Shown: positions 36,938 through 47,914 of the stretch, piece after piece
Position numbering within the stretch: position 1 is the first letter of the stretch
How the letters are laid out: every line of letters begins with the position of its first letter
From: an uncultured Arthrobacter sp.
Lineage (GTDB): Bacteria; Actinomycetota; Actinomycetes; Actinomycetales; Micrococcaceae
DNA length: 64,000 nucleotides
NCBI RefSeq assembly: GCF_947495145.1
Contig: NZ_CANLXP010000003.1
Location: forward strand, 184,006-248,005
Direction of reading: 5' to 3'
The notes under the pieces: generated by a model
Database searches by the model: none
Told to the model about the DNA's origin: nothing
The model's input: the letters and a program-made list of their open reading frames with translations, nothing else
Position numbers and translations under genes: made by a program

Positions 36938-38008
36938 ATGGAAGGCCCACGGGCCGATACTATGACGGATTCTGCAGTGGGTATGGGGGCAGCGGGCCTG
37001 GACAGCCGGGTTGTCCAATTCGATTCAGCTGACCAGATGGTGCAGGCTCTGGGCGCCAACGATGAGGCCCTGGCCATGATCGAAGCCGCTTTCCCAGGTG
37101 TGAGCCTCCACGTGCGCGGCAATGACCTCTCCATCACCGGCCCCGGAACAGACGTGGGCCGCACGGAGCGCCTGATAGGTGAAATACGCACCCTGGCCGC
37201 GAACCGGACGCCGGTGACGGCGCAGGTACTTGAACAGTTGCTCTTCATGCTCAAGACGCAGGGAGCCGCCAAACCGGCCGAAGTACTGTCGATAAATATT
37301 CTTTCGTCCCGCGGGCGCACCATCCGCCCCAAGACGGTGAACCAGAAGAATTACGTTGAGGCGATTGATACCAACACGATTGTTTTCGGTATCGGACCAG
37401 CAGGTACGGGAAAAACCTACCTGGCAATGGCCAAGGCGGTCCAGGCGCTTCAGCACAAGGAAGTCAACCGCATCATCCTGACCCGTCCGGCAGTCGAGGC
37501 AGGTGAGCGGTTGGGCTTCCTTCCGGGCACCCTTAACGACAAGATCGATCCGTACCTGCGCCCCCTGTATGACGCGCTTCACGACATGATGGATCCCGAC
37601 TCGATCCCGCGCCTGATGGCCGCCGGAACGATCGAGGTCGCGCCGCTCGCCTATATGCGCGGCCGCACCCTGAATGACGCCTTCATCATTCTCGATGAAG
37701 CTCAGAACACCACACCGGAACAGATGAAGATGTTCCTCACGCGTCTCGGGTTCGGATCAAGGATGGTCGTGACCGGCGACGTCACCCAGGTCGATTTGCC
37801 CGGCGGAACCAGCTCCGGGTTGCGGGTAGTAAGTGAAATATTGCAGGGTGTTGACGACGTCGCATTCATGCGGTTGGACGCCACCGACGTCGTGCGCCAT
37901 CGCCTTGTGGGTGACATTGTGTCCGCCTACAGCGAGTGGGACGAATCCCAGCGGATAGCAATGAACGGGCGCCGCAGCTCCGGGAAGGCAGGCCGCAATG
38001 AGCATTGA
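36938..38008 (+). CDS. PhoH family ATPase
   Basis: PhoH-like P-loop protein of about 356 residues, believed to act on RNA. Walker A is GPAGTGKTYLA near residue 155 and Walker B FIILDEAQN near 250; a TRPAVEAGERLGFLPG segment lies between them. Three start codons are possible (36908, 36938, 36962). ATG 36938 follows AAGGAG closely, with a tight spacing of two, so the exact start is uncertain. ybeY begins inside its 3' end, and the phoH-ybeY pair points to a role in rRNA processing or RNA turnover. Confidence 0.9.
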   Translation: MEGPRADTMTDSAVGMGAAGLDSRVVQFDSADQMVQALGANDEALAMIEAAFPGVSLHVRGNDLSITGPGTDVGRTERLIGEIRTLAANRTPVTAQVLEQLLFMLKTQGAAKPAEVLSINILSSRGRTIRPKTVNQKNYVEAIDTNTIVFGIGPAGTGKTYLAMAKAVQALQHKEVNRIILTRPAVEAGERLGFLPGTLNDKIDPYLRPLYDALHDMMDPDSIPRLMAAGTIEVAPLAYMRGRTLNDAFIILDEAQNTTPEQMKMFLTRLGFGSRMVVTGDVTQVDLPGGTSSGLRVVSEILQGVDDVAFMRLDATDVVRHRLVGDIVSAYSEWDESQRIAMNGRRSSGKAGRNEH

Positions 38009-38471
38009 GGTCAACAACGAGTCAGGCGTCGAAGTCGATGACGAGTCGCTTGTCCGCCTCGGTCGCCACGTGCTTGAGCGCCTCTACGTGCATCCGGAGT
38101 CGGAGCTGTCCATCATCCTCGTTGACACTGACGCCATGGAGAAGCTCCACATCGAGTGGATGGACGAACCGGGCCCGACCGACGTCCTGTCCTTCCCCAT
38201 GGATGAACTGCGTCCGGGGACCGCCACAAGGCCCACTGCTTCGGGCATCCTGGGTGACGTTGTCCTCTGCCCTGATGTAGCGCGCACCCAGGCGATGAGC
38301 GCCGGACACAGCATGCAGGAGGAACTTCTCCTGCTCACGACGCACGGCATGCTCCATCTGCTGGGCTTCGATCACGCGGAGCCGGAGGAGGAGAAAGAGA
38401 TGTTCGGCCTTCAGCGCCAGCTCCTCGCGGATTTCCTGGGCGGCGCCGCGCCCCGGGAAACCACGCAGTGA
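37998..38471 (+). CDS. ybeY: Endoribonuclease YbeY
   Basis: Metal-dependent RNase of 157 residues needed for 16S rRNA 3'-end maturation and ribosome quality control. The zinc motif HGMLHLLGFDH lies at about residues 116-126, with the preceding DVLSFPMDE segment typical of the family. It overlaps phoH by 11 bases, so translation is probably coupled. The CBS-domain membrane protein gene and era follow on the same strand, the usual phoH-ybeY-CNNM-era cluster. Confidence 0.94.
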   Translation: MSIEVNNESGVEVDDESLVRLGRHVLERLYVHPESELSIILVDTDAMEKLHIEWMDEPGPTDVLSFPMDELRPGTATRPTASGILGDVVLCPDVARTQAMSAGHSMQEELLLLTTHGMLHLLGFDHAEPEEEKEMFGLQRQLLADFLGGAAPRETTQ

Positions 38472-38502
38472 GCATGCCCGCCTCAATGAAGCAGTCCTGC
38501 CC

Positions 38503-39822
38503 ATGATCGTTTTCCTTTTGGCCCTGATGGGTATCATCTTCGTGTTGATCGCCGCGTTGGTGACGGCCGCCGAAGCGGCCTTCAGCTATCTGCCCCGCCA
38601 GGACGCGGAGGCCCACCTGCACGGACCGATGGGGAAGCCTGTCCGCCGCATTCTGGAATCTCCCGTTGCGCATATGCACGCGCTACGCTTCTGGCGCGTG
38701 TGGTTCGAAATGGCCGCCGCAGTTGCTGTTGCGCTCCTGTTTGCCGACGTCCTGGACAACATCTGGATCGCAGGGCTGCTTGCAACGGTGACGATGGCGG
38801 GGCTCGGCTTCGTGCTGGTGGGTGTGTCGCCTCGTCAACTGGGGCGCACCCATGCGGCAACCCTGGTGCCGTTGACAGCTCGGATGGTGGGCGTGCTGCG
38901 CTCCATTCTGGGTCCCATCCCGCGCTGGCTGGTCGGCATCGGAAGCGCCCTTTCTCCCGGATCCGCCCGTGCCGAGGCAGCCTTCTTCACTGAGGAGGAA
39001 TTCAGGGAGCTGCTCTCCCGGGCGAATGAAGCAGAAATGATCGAGGACAGCGAAGCCGAGTTGATTCACTCGGTTTTCGAGCTTGGAGATACCAAGGTCC
39101 GGTCAGTGATGGTGCCGCGCACTGACATGGTATCCATCGAAGCTGGTTCCACCCTTCGGCAGGCAATGTCCCTCTTTCTCCGATCCGGTTATTCACGCGT
39201 GCCGGTCATCGGAGACAACGCTGACGATGTGCGCGGCATTCTTTATCTGAAGGACGTCGTCGCGGTACTGAACGGGCACAACCATAGCGACCGGGATCCC
39301 GTCGACGGCGTCTGCAGGGACGTTCGCTACGTGCCCGAGTCCAAACCGGTGGGAGACTTCCTGCAGGAACTCCAGCGGGAATCCACGCACGTGGCGATTG
39401 TGATCGATGAGTACGGCGGTACAGCGGGGCTGGTAACGCTCGAGGACCTGATCGAGGAGATTGTCGGCGAGATCGTTGACGAGTACGACTCCGAGGTACC
39501 CGAGATGGAGCAGTTGCCCGAGGGCGGATTCCGCGTCAGTTCCCGGATGAGCATTGATGACTTGGGGGAGCTCTTCGACCTGAACCTCGACGACGATGAG
39601 GTTGACACAGTCGGTGGGCTTCTGGCCAAAACCCTCGGCCGCGTGCCCATCGTCGGAAGCGAGGTCCGCATGGGTGACATCGCGCTGCGGGCTGAGCGGG
39701 TTGAAGGACGCCGCAACCGCGTCTCCCACATCCTGGCGTGGAAAATCGAGCGGCCCTTCGACGAGGACGCAGAGACAAGCACGGACAATGAAGTTTCAAG
39801 GGAAACGGTGGAAAACAAATGA
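38503..39822 (+). CDS. CNNM/CorC-type CBS-domain membrane protein
   Basis: Membrane protein of 439 residues annotated as hemolysin-like or magnesium/cobalt efflux family. An N-terminal DUF21 domain has three or four membrane helices (from MIVFLLALMGIIFVLIAALV). Two CBS domains follow (about 200-320, with VMVPRTDMVSIEAGSTL and VAIVIDEYGGTAGLVTLEDL) and then a C-terminal CorC/HlyC domain. The transport role is known for relatives and is not shown here. Its stop overlaps the era start by four bases (ATGA). Confidence 0.88.
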   Translation: MIVFLLALMGIIFVLIAALVTAAEAAFSYLPRQDAEAHLHGPMGKPVRRILESPVAHMHALRFWRVWFEMAAAVAVALLFADVLDNIWIAGLLATVTMAGLGFVLVGVSPRQLGRTHAATLVPLTARMVGVLRSILGPIPRWLVGIGSALSPGSARAEAAFFTEEEFRELLSRANEAEMIEDSEAELIHSVFELGDTKVRSVMVPRTDMVSIEAGSTLRQAMSLFLRSGYSRVPVIGDNADDVRGILYLKDVVAVLNGHNHSDRDPVDGVCRDVRYVPESKPVGDFLQELQRESTHVAIVIDEYGGTAGLVTLEDLIEEIVGEIVDEYDSEVPEMEQLPEGGFRVSSRMSIDDLGELFDLNLDDDEVDTVGGLLAKTLGRVPIVGSEVRMGDIALRAERVEGRRNRVSHILAWKIERPFDEDAETSTDNEVSRETVENK

Positions 39823-40748
39823 GCACGCAGCAGTATCGGGCGGGGTTCATCTCGCTGGTCGGCCGGCCTAACGCAGGAAAATCCACCCTTACAAATGCGC
39901 TGGTCGGACAGAAGGTCGCCATTACCTCGGCCAAACCACAGACCACGCGACACACCATCCGGGGCATCGTGCACCGCGAAGACGCACAACTCATCCTCGT
40001 CGACACACCGGGCCTGCACCGGCCGCGCACTCTGCTGGGACAACGTCTGAATGACCTCGTGGCCGACACACTGGCGGAGGTCGACGCCGTGGGGTTCTGT
40101 CTGCCCGCCAACGAGCAGGTGGGACCGGGCGACCGCTACATCGCATCCCAACTCGCGCAGCTGTTGCGGAAACCGGTCATTGCTGTGGTGACGAAGGCAG
40201 ACCTCGTTTCGAAGGAAGCGCTGGCGCGTCAGCTGCTCGCGGTCGCTGAGCTGGGTGGCGAGGTTCTGGGGGATGAAGGCTGGGCAGACGTCATACCGGT
40301 GTCTGCGGTGGACGGATACCAGGTTACGACGGTGGCCGACGTCTTCGCGTCCCATATGCCGCCTTCTCCACCGCTGTACCCGGATGGAGAACTCACCGAC
40401 GAGCCGGAGGCTGTGATGGTCGCTGAGCTCGTGCGGGAAGCGGCGCTTGAGGGCGTGCGGGATGAACTGCCGCACTCGCTGGCCGTCGTAGTTGAGGAAA
40501 TCGTTCCGCGCGAGGGCCGACCGGAGAATAACCCGCTCCTTGATGTGCGGGTGAACCTCTATGTTGAGCGTCCGTCGCAGAAGGCCATCATCATCGGAAA
40601 GGGCGGAGCCCGGCTCCGTGAAGTTGGAACGGTTGCCCGGAAGGGGATCGAAGCGCTTCTGGGAACAAAGGTTTATCTCGACCTGCACGTGAAGATAGCA
40701 AAAGACTGGCAGCGAGATCCCCGGCAGCTCGTCAAGCTCGGCTTCTGA
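39819..40748 (+). CDS. era: GTPase Era
   Basis: GTP-binding protein for 16S rRNA maturation and 30S assembly, 309 residues. G1 GRPNAGKSTLTNAL near residue 13, G2 TTRHTIRGI, G3 DTPGLHRP, and TKADL as G4 where many have NKxD. The C-terminal KH domain contains IIGKGGARLREVGTVAR near residue 260, which binds the 3' end of 16S rRNA. Translationally coupled to the upstream CBS-domain gene and working with YbeY from the same cluster. Confidence 0.96.
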   Translation: MSTQQYRAGFISLVGRPNAGKSTLTNALVGQKVAITSAKPQTTRHTIRGIVHREDAQLILVDTPGLHRPRTLLGQRLNDLVADTLAEVDAVGFCLPANEQVGPGDRYIASQLAQLLRKPVIAVVTKADLVSKEALARQLLAVAELGGEVLGDEGWADVIPVSAVDGYQVTTVADVFASHMPPSPPLYPDGELTDEPEAVMVAELVREAALEGVRDELPHSLAVVVEEIVPREGRPENNPLLDVRVNLYVERPSQKAIIIGKGGARLREVGTVARKGIEALLGTKVYLDLHVKIAKDWQRDPRQLVKLGF

Positions 40749-40856
40749 CTGTTGCCGGTTGTCAAGGCACTTCGGGCAGCACTTGCTCGTTGAGCTACAG
40801 ATGCTCCGCTCGCCGGAGCCGCGAGTTCTGCACACATTTCGAAAGGGCCGAGCGTC

Positions 40857-42383
40857 ATGAGTGGTTCAGGCGGTGAACAGACAGGCTACCCGCAGGGCGT
40901 TCGTCTCGGGGCGAGTGGCCGTCATCTGGGCAGCGGGCGCCCGCGTGCCCTGAAGGTCATCGCGCTCTCGCTCGTTGCGGTTCTTGTGGCAGCCGTCGCT
41001 TTCGTGGCACTTTCAGTGGTTCGACTGCAGGGGAACGTCACCACCGAACCGTTGAATCTCTCGACCGACGGGCAGACCCAACTGCCGGTCGATCTCAGCA
41101 GGGATCCGGTGCAGATCCTGATCATCGGCAGCGACACCCGCGCGGGACAGGGTGGGGACAGCGAGCCGGAGGATAAAGAGGGCCAGGCGGACGTCATGAT
41201 GCTCATGACCATGTCCGCAGACCGAAGCAACGTTACGATGGTGAGCTTCCCCCGTGACCTGCTGGTTCCGCTGCCGGCGTGCGAGAACCCGGCAAGGGGA
41301 GTAACCAGCGAACCGATGGCGCTGGGGCAGCTGAATAGCTCGCTGGCGAACGGCGGCCCCGGCTGCACGGTTGCGGCCATCAATGAAATCACCGGACTCC
41401 AGATCGACCATTTCATGATGGCGGATTTCAAGGCGGTGACAGAGCTGTCGAAGGCAGTGGGCGGCGTCGAGGTATGCGTCAATGAGGCGGTCGATGATGA
41501 ATTCTCCGGGCTCGAGCTGCCGGCTGGCACCAGTGAAATCGAGGGGGAGCAGGCCCTGGCTTTCCTTCGGACCCGGCATAGCTTCGGTTCCGGGGGAGAC
41601 GAAGGCCGGATCCGCGCACAGCAGGCTTTTCTCGCTTCCCTGGCTCGGAAGATCAAGGAGGAAGGAACGCTCAGCAACATTCCGCGCCTTTACTCCATTG
41701 CTGAAGCGGTCACCCAGAATCTGACGGTCGACGACGGTCTGGCTGAGATACCGGAGCTCCTCAAACTCGCTGGTCGGCTGCAGGAAGTCGATCTCGGCAA
41801 CGTTGCCTTCGTAACTGTCCCTGTGGTCCCCTATGAGCTCGATCCGAACCGGCTCGTACTGGACGAGCAGAAGGCTGACGATCTGTTCGCGGCTCTTCGG
41901 GCCGACCGTGACATCACCGAGCCGGTGCCTGAGCCAACCCGCTCACCAAGCGAAAGTCCCAGCACGGATCCGTCAGGCGCACCCGAGCCCACGCAGGAAC
42001 CCGAACCCATGCCCACCGCCGAGGAACTCGGCTTCGACCCTGCCCTGGTGCCGATCACCGTACTCAATGCGTCAGGCGAAGCGGATCGCGGGCAGGAACT
42101 GCAGGACGTGCTGATTGCCGAGGGATACACGCAGGCGGCCATCGCGGACACCGATGATCGTCCGGCAACCCAGTTGTTCGTCGGCCCGGGCTACGAGGGG
42201 ATCGCGCCGGCAGTCGCCAAACTGTTCGGCTTGGCTGATGTCCAGGTCATTCCCAGCGCAACTGCGGTCGGGCTTGAGCTGTCTATCGGCAGTGACTTCA
42301 CCGAGGGCGAGACGATCGAGACCGAGGGCGTCACGGGTGACCTGAGCGGCCAGACAGCCGCCCAGGTCACCTGCCAGTCCTGA
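40857..42383 (+). CDS. LytR-CpsA-Psr family cell-wall ligase with LytR C-terminal domain
   Basis: Envelope enzyme of 508 residues of the LCP family, which attaches glycopolymers to peptidoglycan. A single membrane helix (about residues 37-60, ALKVIALSLVAVLVAAVAFV) anchors an extracellular LCP domain (about 95-280) with ILIIGSDTRAGQ, MVSFPRDLLV and FLRTRHSFGSGGDEGRIRAQQ, whose Asp and Arg residues bind the polyprenyl phosphate. A Pro/Glu/Ser-rich linker (about 350-385) leads to a LytR_C domain. ATG at 40857 with GAAAGGG upstream. Convergent with the M13 peptidase gene, with only seven bases between. Confidence 0.9.
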   Translation: MSGSGGEQTGYPQGVRLGASGRHLGSGRPRALKVIALSLVAVLVAAVAFVALSVVRLQGNVTTEPLNLSTDGQTQLPVDLSRDPVQILIIGSDTRAGQGGDSEPEDKEGQADVMMLMTMSADRSNVTMVSFPRDLLVPLPACENPARGVTSEPMALGQLNSSLANGGPGCTVAAINEITGLQIDHFMMADFKAVTELSKAVGGVEVCVNEAVDDEFSGLELPAGTSEIEGEQALAFLRTRHSFGSGGDEGRIRAQQAFLASLARKIKEEGTLSNIPRLYSIAEAVTQNLTVDDGLAEIPELLKLAGRLQEVDLGNVAFVTVPVVPYELDPNRLVLDEQKADDLFAALRADRDITEPVPEPTRSPSESPSTDPSGAPEPTQEPEPMPTAEELGFDPALVPITVLNASGEADRGQELQDVLIAEGYTQAAIADTDDRPATQLFVGPGYEGIAPAVAKLFGLADVQVIPSATAVGLELSIGSDFTEGETIETEGVTGDLSGQTAAQVTCQS

Positions 42384-42390
42384 CCGGTCG

Positions 42391-44340
42391 CTACCAGATC
42401 CGGACGCGGTCCTCAGGAGCGAGCCAGAGTACGTCCGTCTCCTTCACGGCGAAGGCAACGTGGAATTCGTCGAGGTTGCGCACCACCTGATTGCACCGGA
42501 ATTCGTTCGGGGAATGCGGATCAATGGCGATGCGGCGCGCCGCCTCTTCAGGCCGGATGTTCTGACGCCAGCACTCCGCCCAGGAATAGAAGAACCGCTG
42601 AATGCCGGTCAGTCCGTCGATCAGGGGCGGCTCGGCTCCGTCCAGGCTGAGGACATAGGCCGCCAGACTGATCCCGAGGCCGCCGAGGTCGCCGATGTTC
42701 TCTCCCAACGTCAGGTTCCCGTTCACGGGGTGGTCGGGAGCCTCAGTGGGTGCCAGCTCGGCGTATTGCGTGACCAAACGTCCGGTGAGCGCTTCGAAGG
42801 CCGTCCTGTCTGCCTCGGTCCACCAGTTGTGCAGGGCACCCGTCCCGTCAAACTGCGATCCCTGATCATCAAAGCCATGCCCGATCTCATGGCCGATCAC
42901 CGCGCCGATGGCCCCGTAGTTCGCTGCAGGATCAGCCTCCGCGTCGAAAAACGGCGGCTGCAGGATCGCCGCGGGAAAAACGATTTCATTCATGGTGGGC
43001 ATGTAGTAAGCGTTAACGGTCTGCGGCGTGAGATGCCATTCACCGCGATCGATGGGACCACCGAGTTTGGCGAGCTGCCGGTCGGTCTCGAACTCGGTTG
43101 CTCTCCGCACGTTGCCATACAGGTCACCGGGAATGATCTCAAGCTTCGAATAGTCGATCCACCTATCCGGATACCCGATCTTGGTGGTGAAGAGGCGCAG
43201 CTTTTCCAATGCGCGTTCACGGGTTTCTCCGCTCATCCACTCAAGGCGATCGATCCGCTGCCGATAGGCGGCCAGAAGGTTGGCGACCAGGTCCCGCATG
43301 ACGGCTTTGTGGCTCTCGGGGAAATGCCGTGCCACGTACTCACGCCCCACTGCCTCCCCCAAAGTTCCTTCGACAACCGCGACGCCCCGCTTCCAACGCT
43401 CTTTCAGCTGCGGTGTCCCGCTGAGCGTGGTGCCATAGAACGCAAAGTGCGCACTCACAAAATCGTCACTGAGGAACGGAGCCGCGTGCAGCAACACCCT
43501 GGCGGCTAGCCAACTCTTCCAGACAGGAAGCGGAACCACCTCCAGAGCACTCATCAGACCCTCCAGGTAAGCGGGCTGGTTCACCACCAGCTCAGCGGGA
43601 ACCCCGACGTCGACAGTGAGCTCCGCGAGCCAGGTTGCCAGCTGCGGAGCATCATCATTCAGCTCAGCGGTTCGGCGCAGATTGTAGGTAGCCTGTGGAT
43701 TTCGCCTCGTCACGGTATCCATGTGTGAAGCCGCGAGGCGGGCTTCGAGGTCGAAAACGCCGGCTGCGGCCGCGCGGCTCTCGGGAAGTCCGGCGAGTTC
43801 GAACAGCCGGTGCAGCAGCTCGACGTACGCGAGCCGCGCCTCTTCGAACTTGGCCTCACGGTAGTAGGACTCGTCAGGCAGCCCGAGGCCGGACTGGTAC
43901 AGGTGAAGGAGGTAGCGGTCGGGATTCCCTGCATCATTGCTGACGTATGGAAGAACGATACCGGCGGCCCCGGCACGCGCCAGCTCGGCGTCGAGCCGCA
44001 CGAAGTCGTCCACGGTGGCGGCGGCATCAATCGCTGCGAGCAGCGGCTTCACGGGGGCTCCGCCCTCACTGTTGAGGTGTTCGGTGTCCATAAAATCCGC
44101 GAACAGTGCACCGATACGGAAGCGGTCGCCGTCGTCGTTCCTGTCTGCCGCCGCGTCCTCGACGATTTCCCGGACAGCCAGCTCAGCTTCATCCGCAAGC
44201 TGGGAGAACGAGCCAACACGTGAGCGATCATCGGGAATCGGGGTGTTCCGAAGCCAGCCACCGTTGACGTGACGGAAGAGGTCGTCCTGAGGGCGGACAT
44301 CGGGATCGATGTGTGAGAGATTGATGCCGGAAGCGGCCAT
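42391..44340 (-). CDS. M13 family zinc metallopeptidase
   Basis: Neprilysin/PepO-like endopeptidase of 649 residues. Zinc motif HEIGH near residue 482 (VIGHEIGHGFDDQGSQF), the second ligand ENIGDLGG near 545, and the NAYYMPTMNEIVFPAAILQPP substrate-site segment about 40 residues before the zinc motif. There is no signal peptide, so it is probably cytoplasmic, cutting peptides. The start is ATG at 44340 with AAGGAGC upstream; the frame continues ten codons further. Divergent from leuA, whose leader promoter begins about 45 bases away. Confidence 0.92.
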   Translation of the reverse strand: MAASGINLSHIDPDVRPQDDLFRHVNGGWLRNTPIPDDRSRVGSFSQLADEAELAVREIVEDAAADRNDDGDRFRIGALFADFMDTEHLNSEGGAPVKPLLAAIDAAATVDDFVRLDAELARAGAAGIVLPYVSNDAGNPDRYLLHLYQSGLGLPDESYYREAKFEEARLAYVELLHRLFELAGLPESRAAAAGVFDLEARLAASHMDTVTRRNPQATYNLRRTAELNDDAPQLATWLAELTVDVGVPAELVVNQPAYLEGLMSALEVVPLPVWKSWLAARVLLHAAPFLSDDFVSAHFAFYGTTLSGTPQLKERWKRGVAVVEGTLGEAVGREYVARHFPESHKAVMRDLVANLLAAYRQRIDRLEWMSGETRERALEKLRLFTTKIGYPDRWIDYSKLEIIPGDLYGNVRRATEFETDRQLAKLGGPIDRGEWHLTPQTVNAYYMPTMNEIVFPAAILQPPFFDAEADPAANYGAIGAVIGHEIGHGFDDQGSQFDGTGALHNWWTEADRTAFEALTGRLVTQYAELAPTEAPDHPVNGNLTLGENIGDLGGLGISLAAYVLSLDGAEPPLIDGLTGIQRFFYSWAECWRQNIRPEEAARRIAIDPHSPNEFRCNQVVRNLDEFHVAFAVKETDVLWLAPEDRVRIW

Positions 44341-44381
44341 GAAAGCTCCTTCGTTGGTGCGTCTTTCCATCCTAGGGGCCG

Positions 44382-44396
44382 TGCTAATGTTGAAAT
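44382..44396 (+). promoter_or_regulatory. Extended -10 promoter of the leuA leader transcript
   Basis: TGC-TAATGT (44382-44390), an extended -10, is followed by six bases and then the GTG of the leader peptide. The transcript should start at the GTG. The spacing equals that of the leuS leader. Confidence 0.55.
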
Positions 44397-44450
44397 GTGC
44401 GTGCAGAGCTGCTTCTTCTTAGCTGCCGTGGCGGGGCTCAACCGACTGGT

Positions 44451-44453
<3 letters not shown>
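44397..44453 (+). CDS. LeuA leader peptide
   Basis: Eighteen-codon open frame from GTG: MRAELLLLSCRGGAQPTG, with four consecutive Leu codons (CTG, CTT, CTT, CTT at 44409-44420). The stop TAG opens an inverted repeat. Leader peptides of this kind before leuA are known in actinobacteria and report leucine supply. There is no Shine-Dalgarno sequence, but the GTG sits at the predicted transcription start, so leaderless translation fits. Confidence 0.75.
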
Positions 44454-46300
<1,847 letters not shown>

Positions 46301-46373
46301 CATCTGCAGGACTGCATCCGCGGGCCGGGCGCGGCGTCGGCCGCACCCGGTGTCCCGGGTGGGAAAATAGAAC

Positions 46374-47123
46374 GTGGCCAGATCATTCGCGTCGCGGACC
46401 TACCGCGCGGAAGGCGTCGTTCTTCGCACCTACAAGCTCGGTGAAGCTGACCGCATCATCGTCCTCCTGACGCGGGAGCACGGGCAGGTGCGGGCGGTAG
46501 CGAAGGGCGTCCGGCGCACGAGCAGCAAATTTGGGGCCCGGCTCGAACCCTTTATGACGGTCGATCTTCAGCTGGTTTCCGGACGCACCCTCGACGTCGT
46601 TACGCAGGCCCAGACGCGCGGCGCCTACGGGCACGGTATCGCGGCCGATTACTCCCGCTATACGGCCGCTGCAGCCATCGCTGAAACCGCTGAAAAGCTC
46701 ACGGACGCCGACGGCGAATCCGCCGGCGCCCAGTACGGGCTCGTAATCGGCGCCCTGTCCGCTCTCAGCAGGGGGCTGCATCCGTCCGAGCTGATTCTCG
46801 ATTCCTACCTCTTGCGCGCACTGGCCACTGCCGGCTGGGCTCCCAGCTTCACCGATTGCGCGCGGTGTGGGGCTGCTGGCCCTCATACGGCGTTCTCGGC
46901 TGCCCTTGGCGGGGCTGTGTGTGCTTCCTGCCGTCCGCCGGGCGCTGCGTCACCGTCCCCTGATGCCATGTTGCTGCTGGGCGCACTATTGTCAGGAGAC
47001 TGGGCTGTCGCGGACGGGTCCGGTGAGTTTGCGCGACGGGAAAGCGCGGGACTGGTGGCGGCCTACGTACAGTGGCATCTTGAACGAGTAGTGAAGTCCC
47101 TCAAACATGTGGAGCGTGTGTGA
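46374..47123 (+). CDS. recO: DNA repair protein RecO
   Basis: Recombination mediator that loads RecA with RecF/RecR, 249 residues. The N-terminal OB fold is recognisable from [20 protein letters not shown] (within residues 10-30) and [17 protein letters not shown] zinc motif of the actinobacterial type, CARCG then CASC, lies near residues 163-190. GTG start at 46374. The stop overlaps the uppS start (GTGTGA), so the pair is coupled. leuA-recO-uppS is a familiar actinobacterial order. Confidence 0.93.
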   Translation: MARSFASRTYRAEGVVLRTYKLGEADRIIVLLTREHGQVRAVAKGVRRTSSKFGARLEPFMTVDLQLVSGRTLDVVTQAQTRGAYGHGIAADYSRYTAAAAIAETAEKLTDADGESAGAQYGLVIGALSALSRGLHPSELILDSYLLRALATAGWAPSFTDCARCGAAGPHTAFSAALGGAVCASCRPPGAASPSPDAMLLLGALLSGDWAVADGSGEFARRESAGLVAAYVQWHLERVVKSLKHVERV

Positions 47124-47911
47124 CAACTTCCCCCAGCAGGCCATTGCGGCCGTGGCCCCATCCCAGCGGTGAAGTTCCGCCGGCCATTCCTGCGGAACTC
47201 GTTCCCGCACACGTAGCAATTGTGATGGACGGCAACGGGCGGTGGGCCAATCAGCGAGGTCTACCGCGCACCGAGGGCCACCGGGCGGGTGAAGCGGCGC
47301 TTCTGGACGTCATTGCCGGCGCGATCGATATCGGGGTCCGCCATGTCAGTGTGTACGCCTTTTCGACGGAGAACTGGAAGCGTTCCCCGGACGAGGTGCG
47401 GTTCCTGATGGGGTTCAGCCGGGATGTCCTGCGGCGGCAGCGCGACCAGCTCAACGAGTGGGGCGTACGGATCCGGTGGGCTGGGCGTCGACCTCGCCTC
47501 TGGCGCTCGGTGATCAATGAGCTTGAGGTCGCTGAGGAGCACACGCGGGCCAACTCGGTGTGCACCCTGACAATGTGCGTGAACTACGGCGGGCGGGCCG
47601 AGATCGCCGACGCTGCCCGGGCGATTGCCGAAGATGTGGCCGCTGGGCGGCTCAAGGCGTCGTCGGTGTCGGAAAAGACGATCCAGCGTTATCTGGATGA
47701 ACCGGATCTTCCCGACGTCGATCTCTTCCTGCGCACCTCCGGGGAACAGCGGACCTCGAACTTCATGCTGTGGCAGTCGGCCTACGCCGAAATGGTGTTC
47801 ATGGACGTTCTCTGGCCGGACGTGGACCGACGCACGCTCTGGCGGGCCGTAAAGGAGTATGCCTCGCGCGATCGCCGCTATGGGGGAGCGGTGGACCGCG
47901 CCAGCACCTGA
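47120..47911 (+). CDS. uppS: Isoprenyl (undecaprenyl-type) diphosphate synthase
   Basis: Cis-prenyltransferase that builds the polyprenyl diphosphate carrier for cell-wall synthesis, 263 residues. The substrate-binding [12 protein letters not shown] lies near residue 35 with its catalytic Asp; [12 protein letters not shown] near 77 and [18 protein letters not shown] near 205 complete the family pattern. Product chain length cannot be judged from sequence. GTG start overlapping recO. The convergent hydrolase gene ends three bases away. Confidence 0.94.
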   Translation: MTTSPSRPLRPWPHPSGEVPPAIPAELVPAHVAIVMDGNGRWANQRGLPRTEGHRAGEAALLDVIAGAIDIGVRHVSVYAFSTENWKRSPDEVRFLMGFSRDVLRRQRDQLNEWGVRIRWAGRRPRLWRSVINELEVAEEHTRANSVCTLTMCVNYGGRAEIADAARAIAEDVAAGRLKASSVSEKTIQRYLDEPDLPDVDLFLRTSGEQRTSNFMLWQSAYAEMVFMDVLWPDVDRRTLWRAVKEYASRDRRYGGAVDRAST

Positions 47912-47914
47912 CCG

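Noticed and set aside
39327..40835. Minus-strand open frame of 502 codons across the CBS-domain gene and era
   Set aside because: Spans two genes with clear products and has no recognisable domain.
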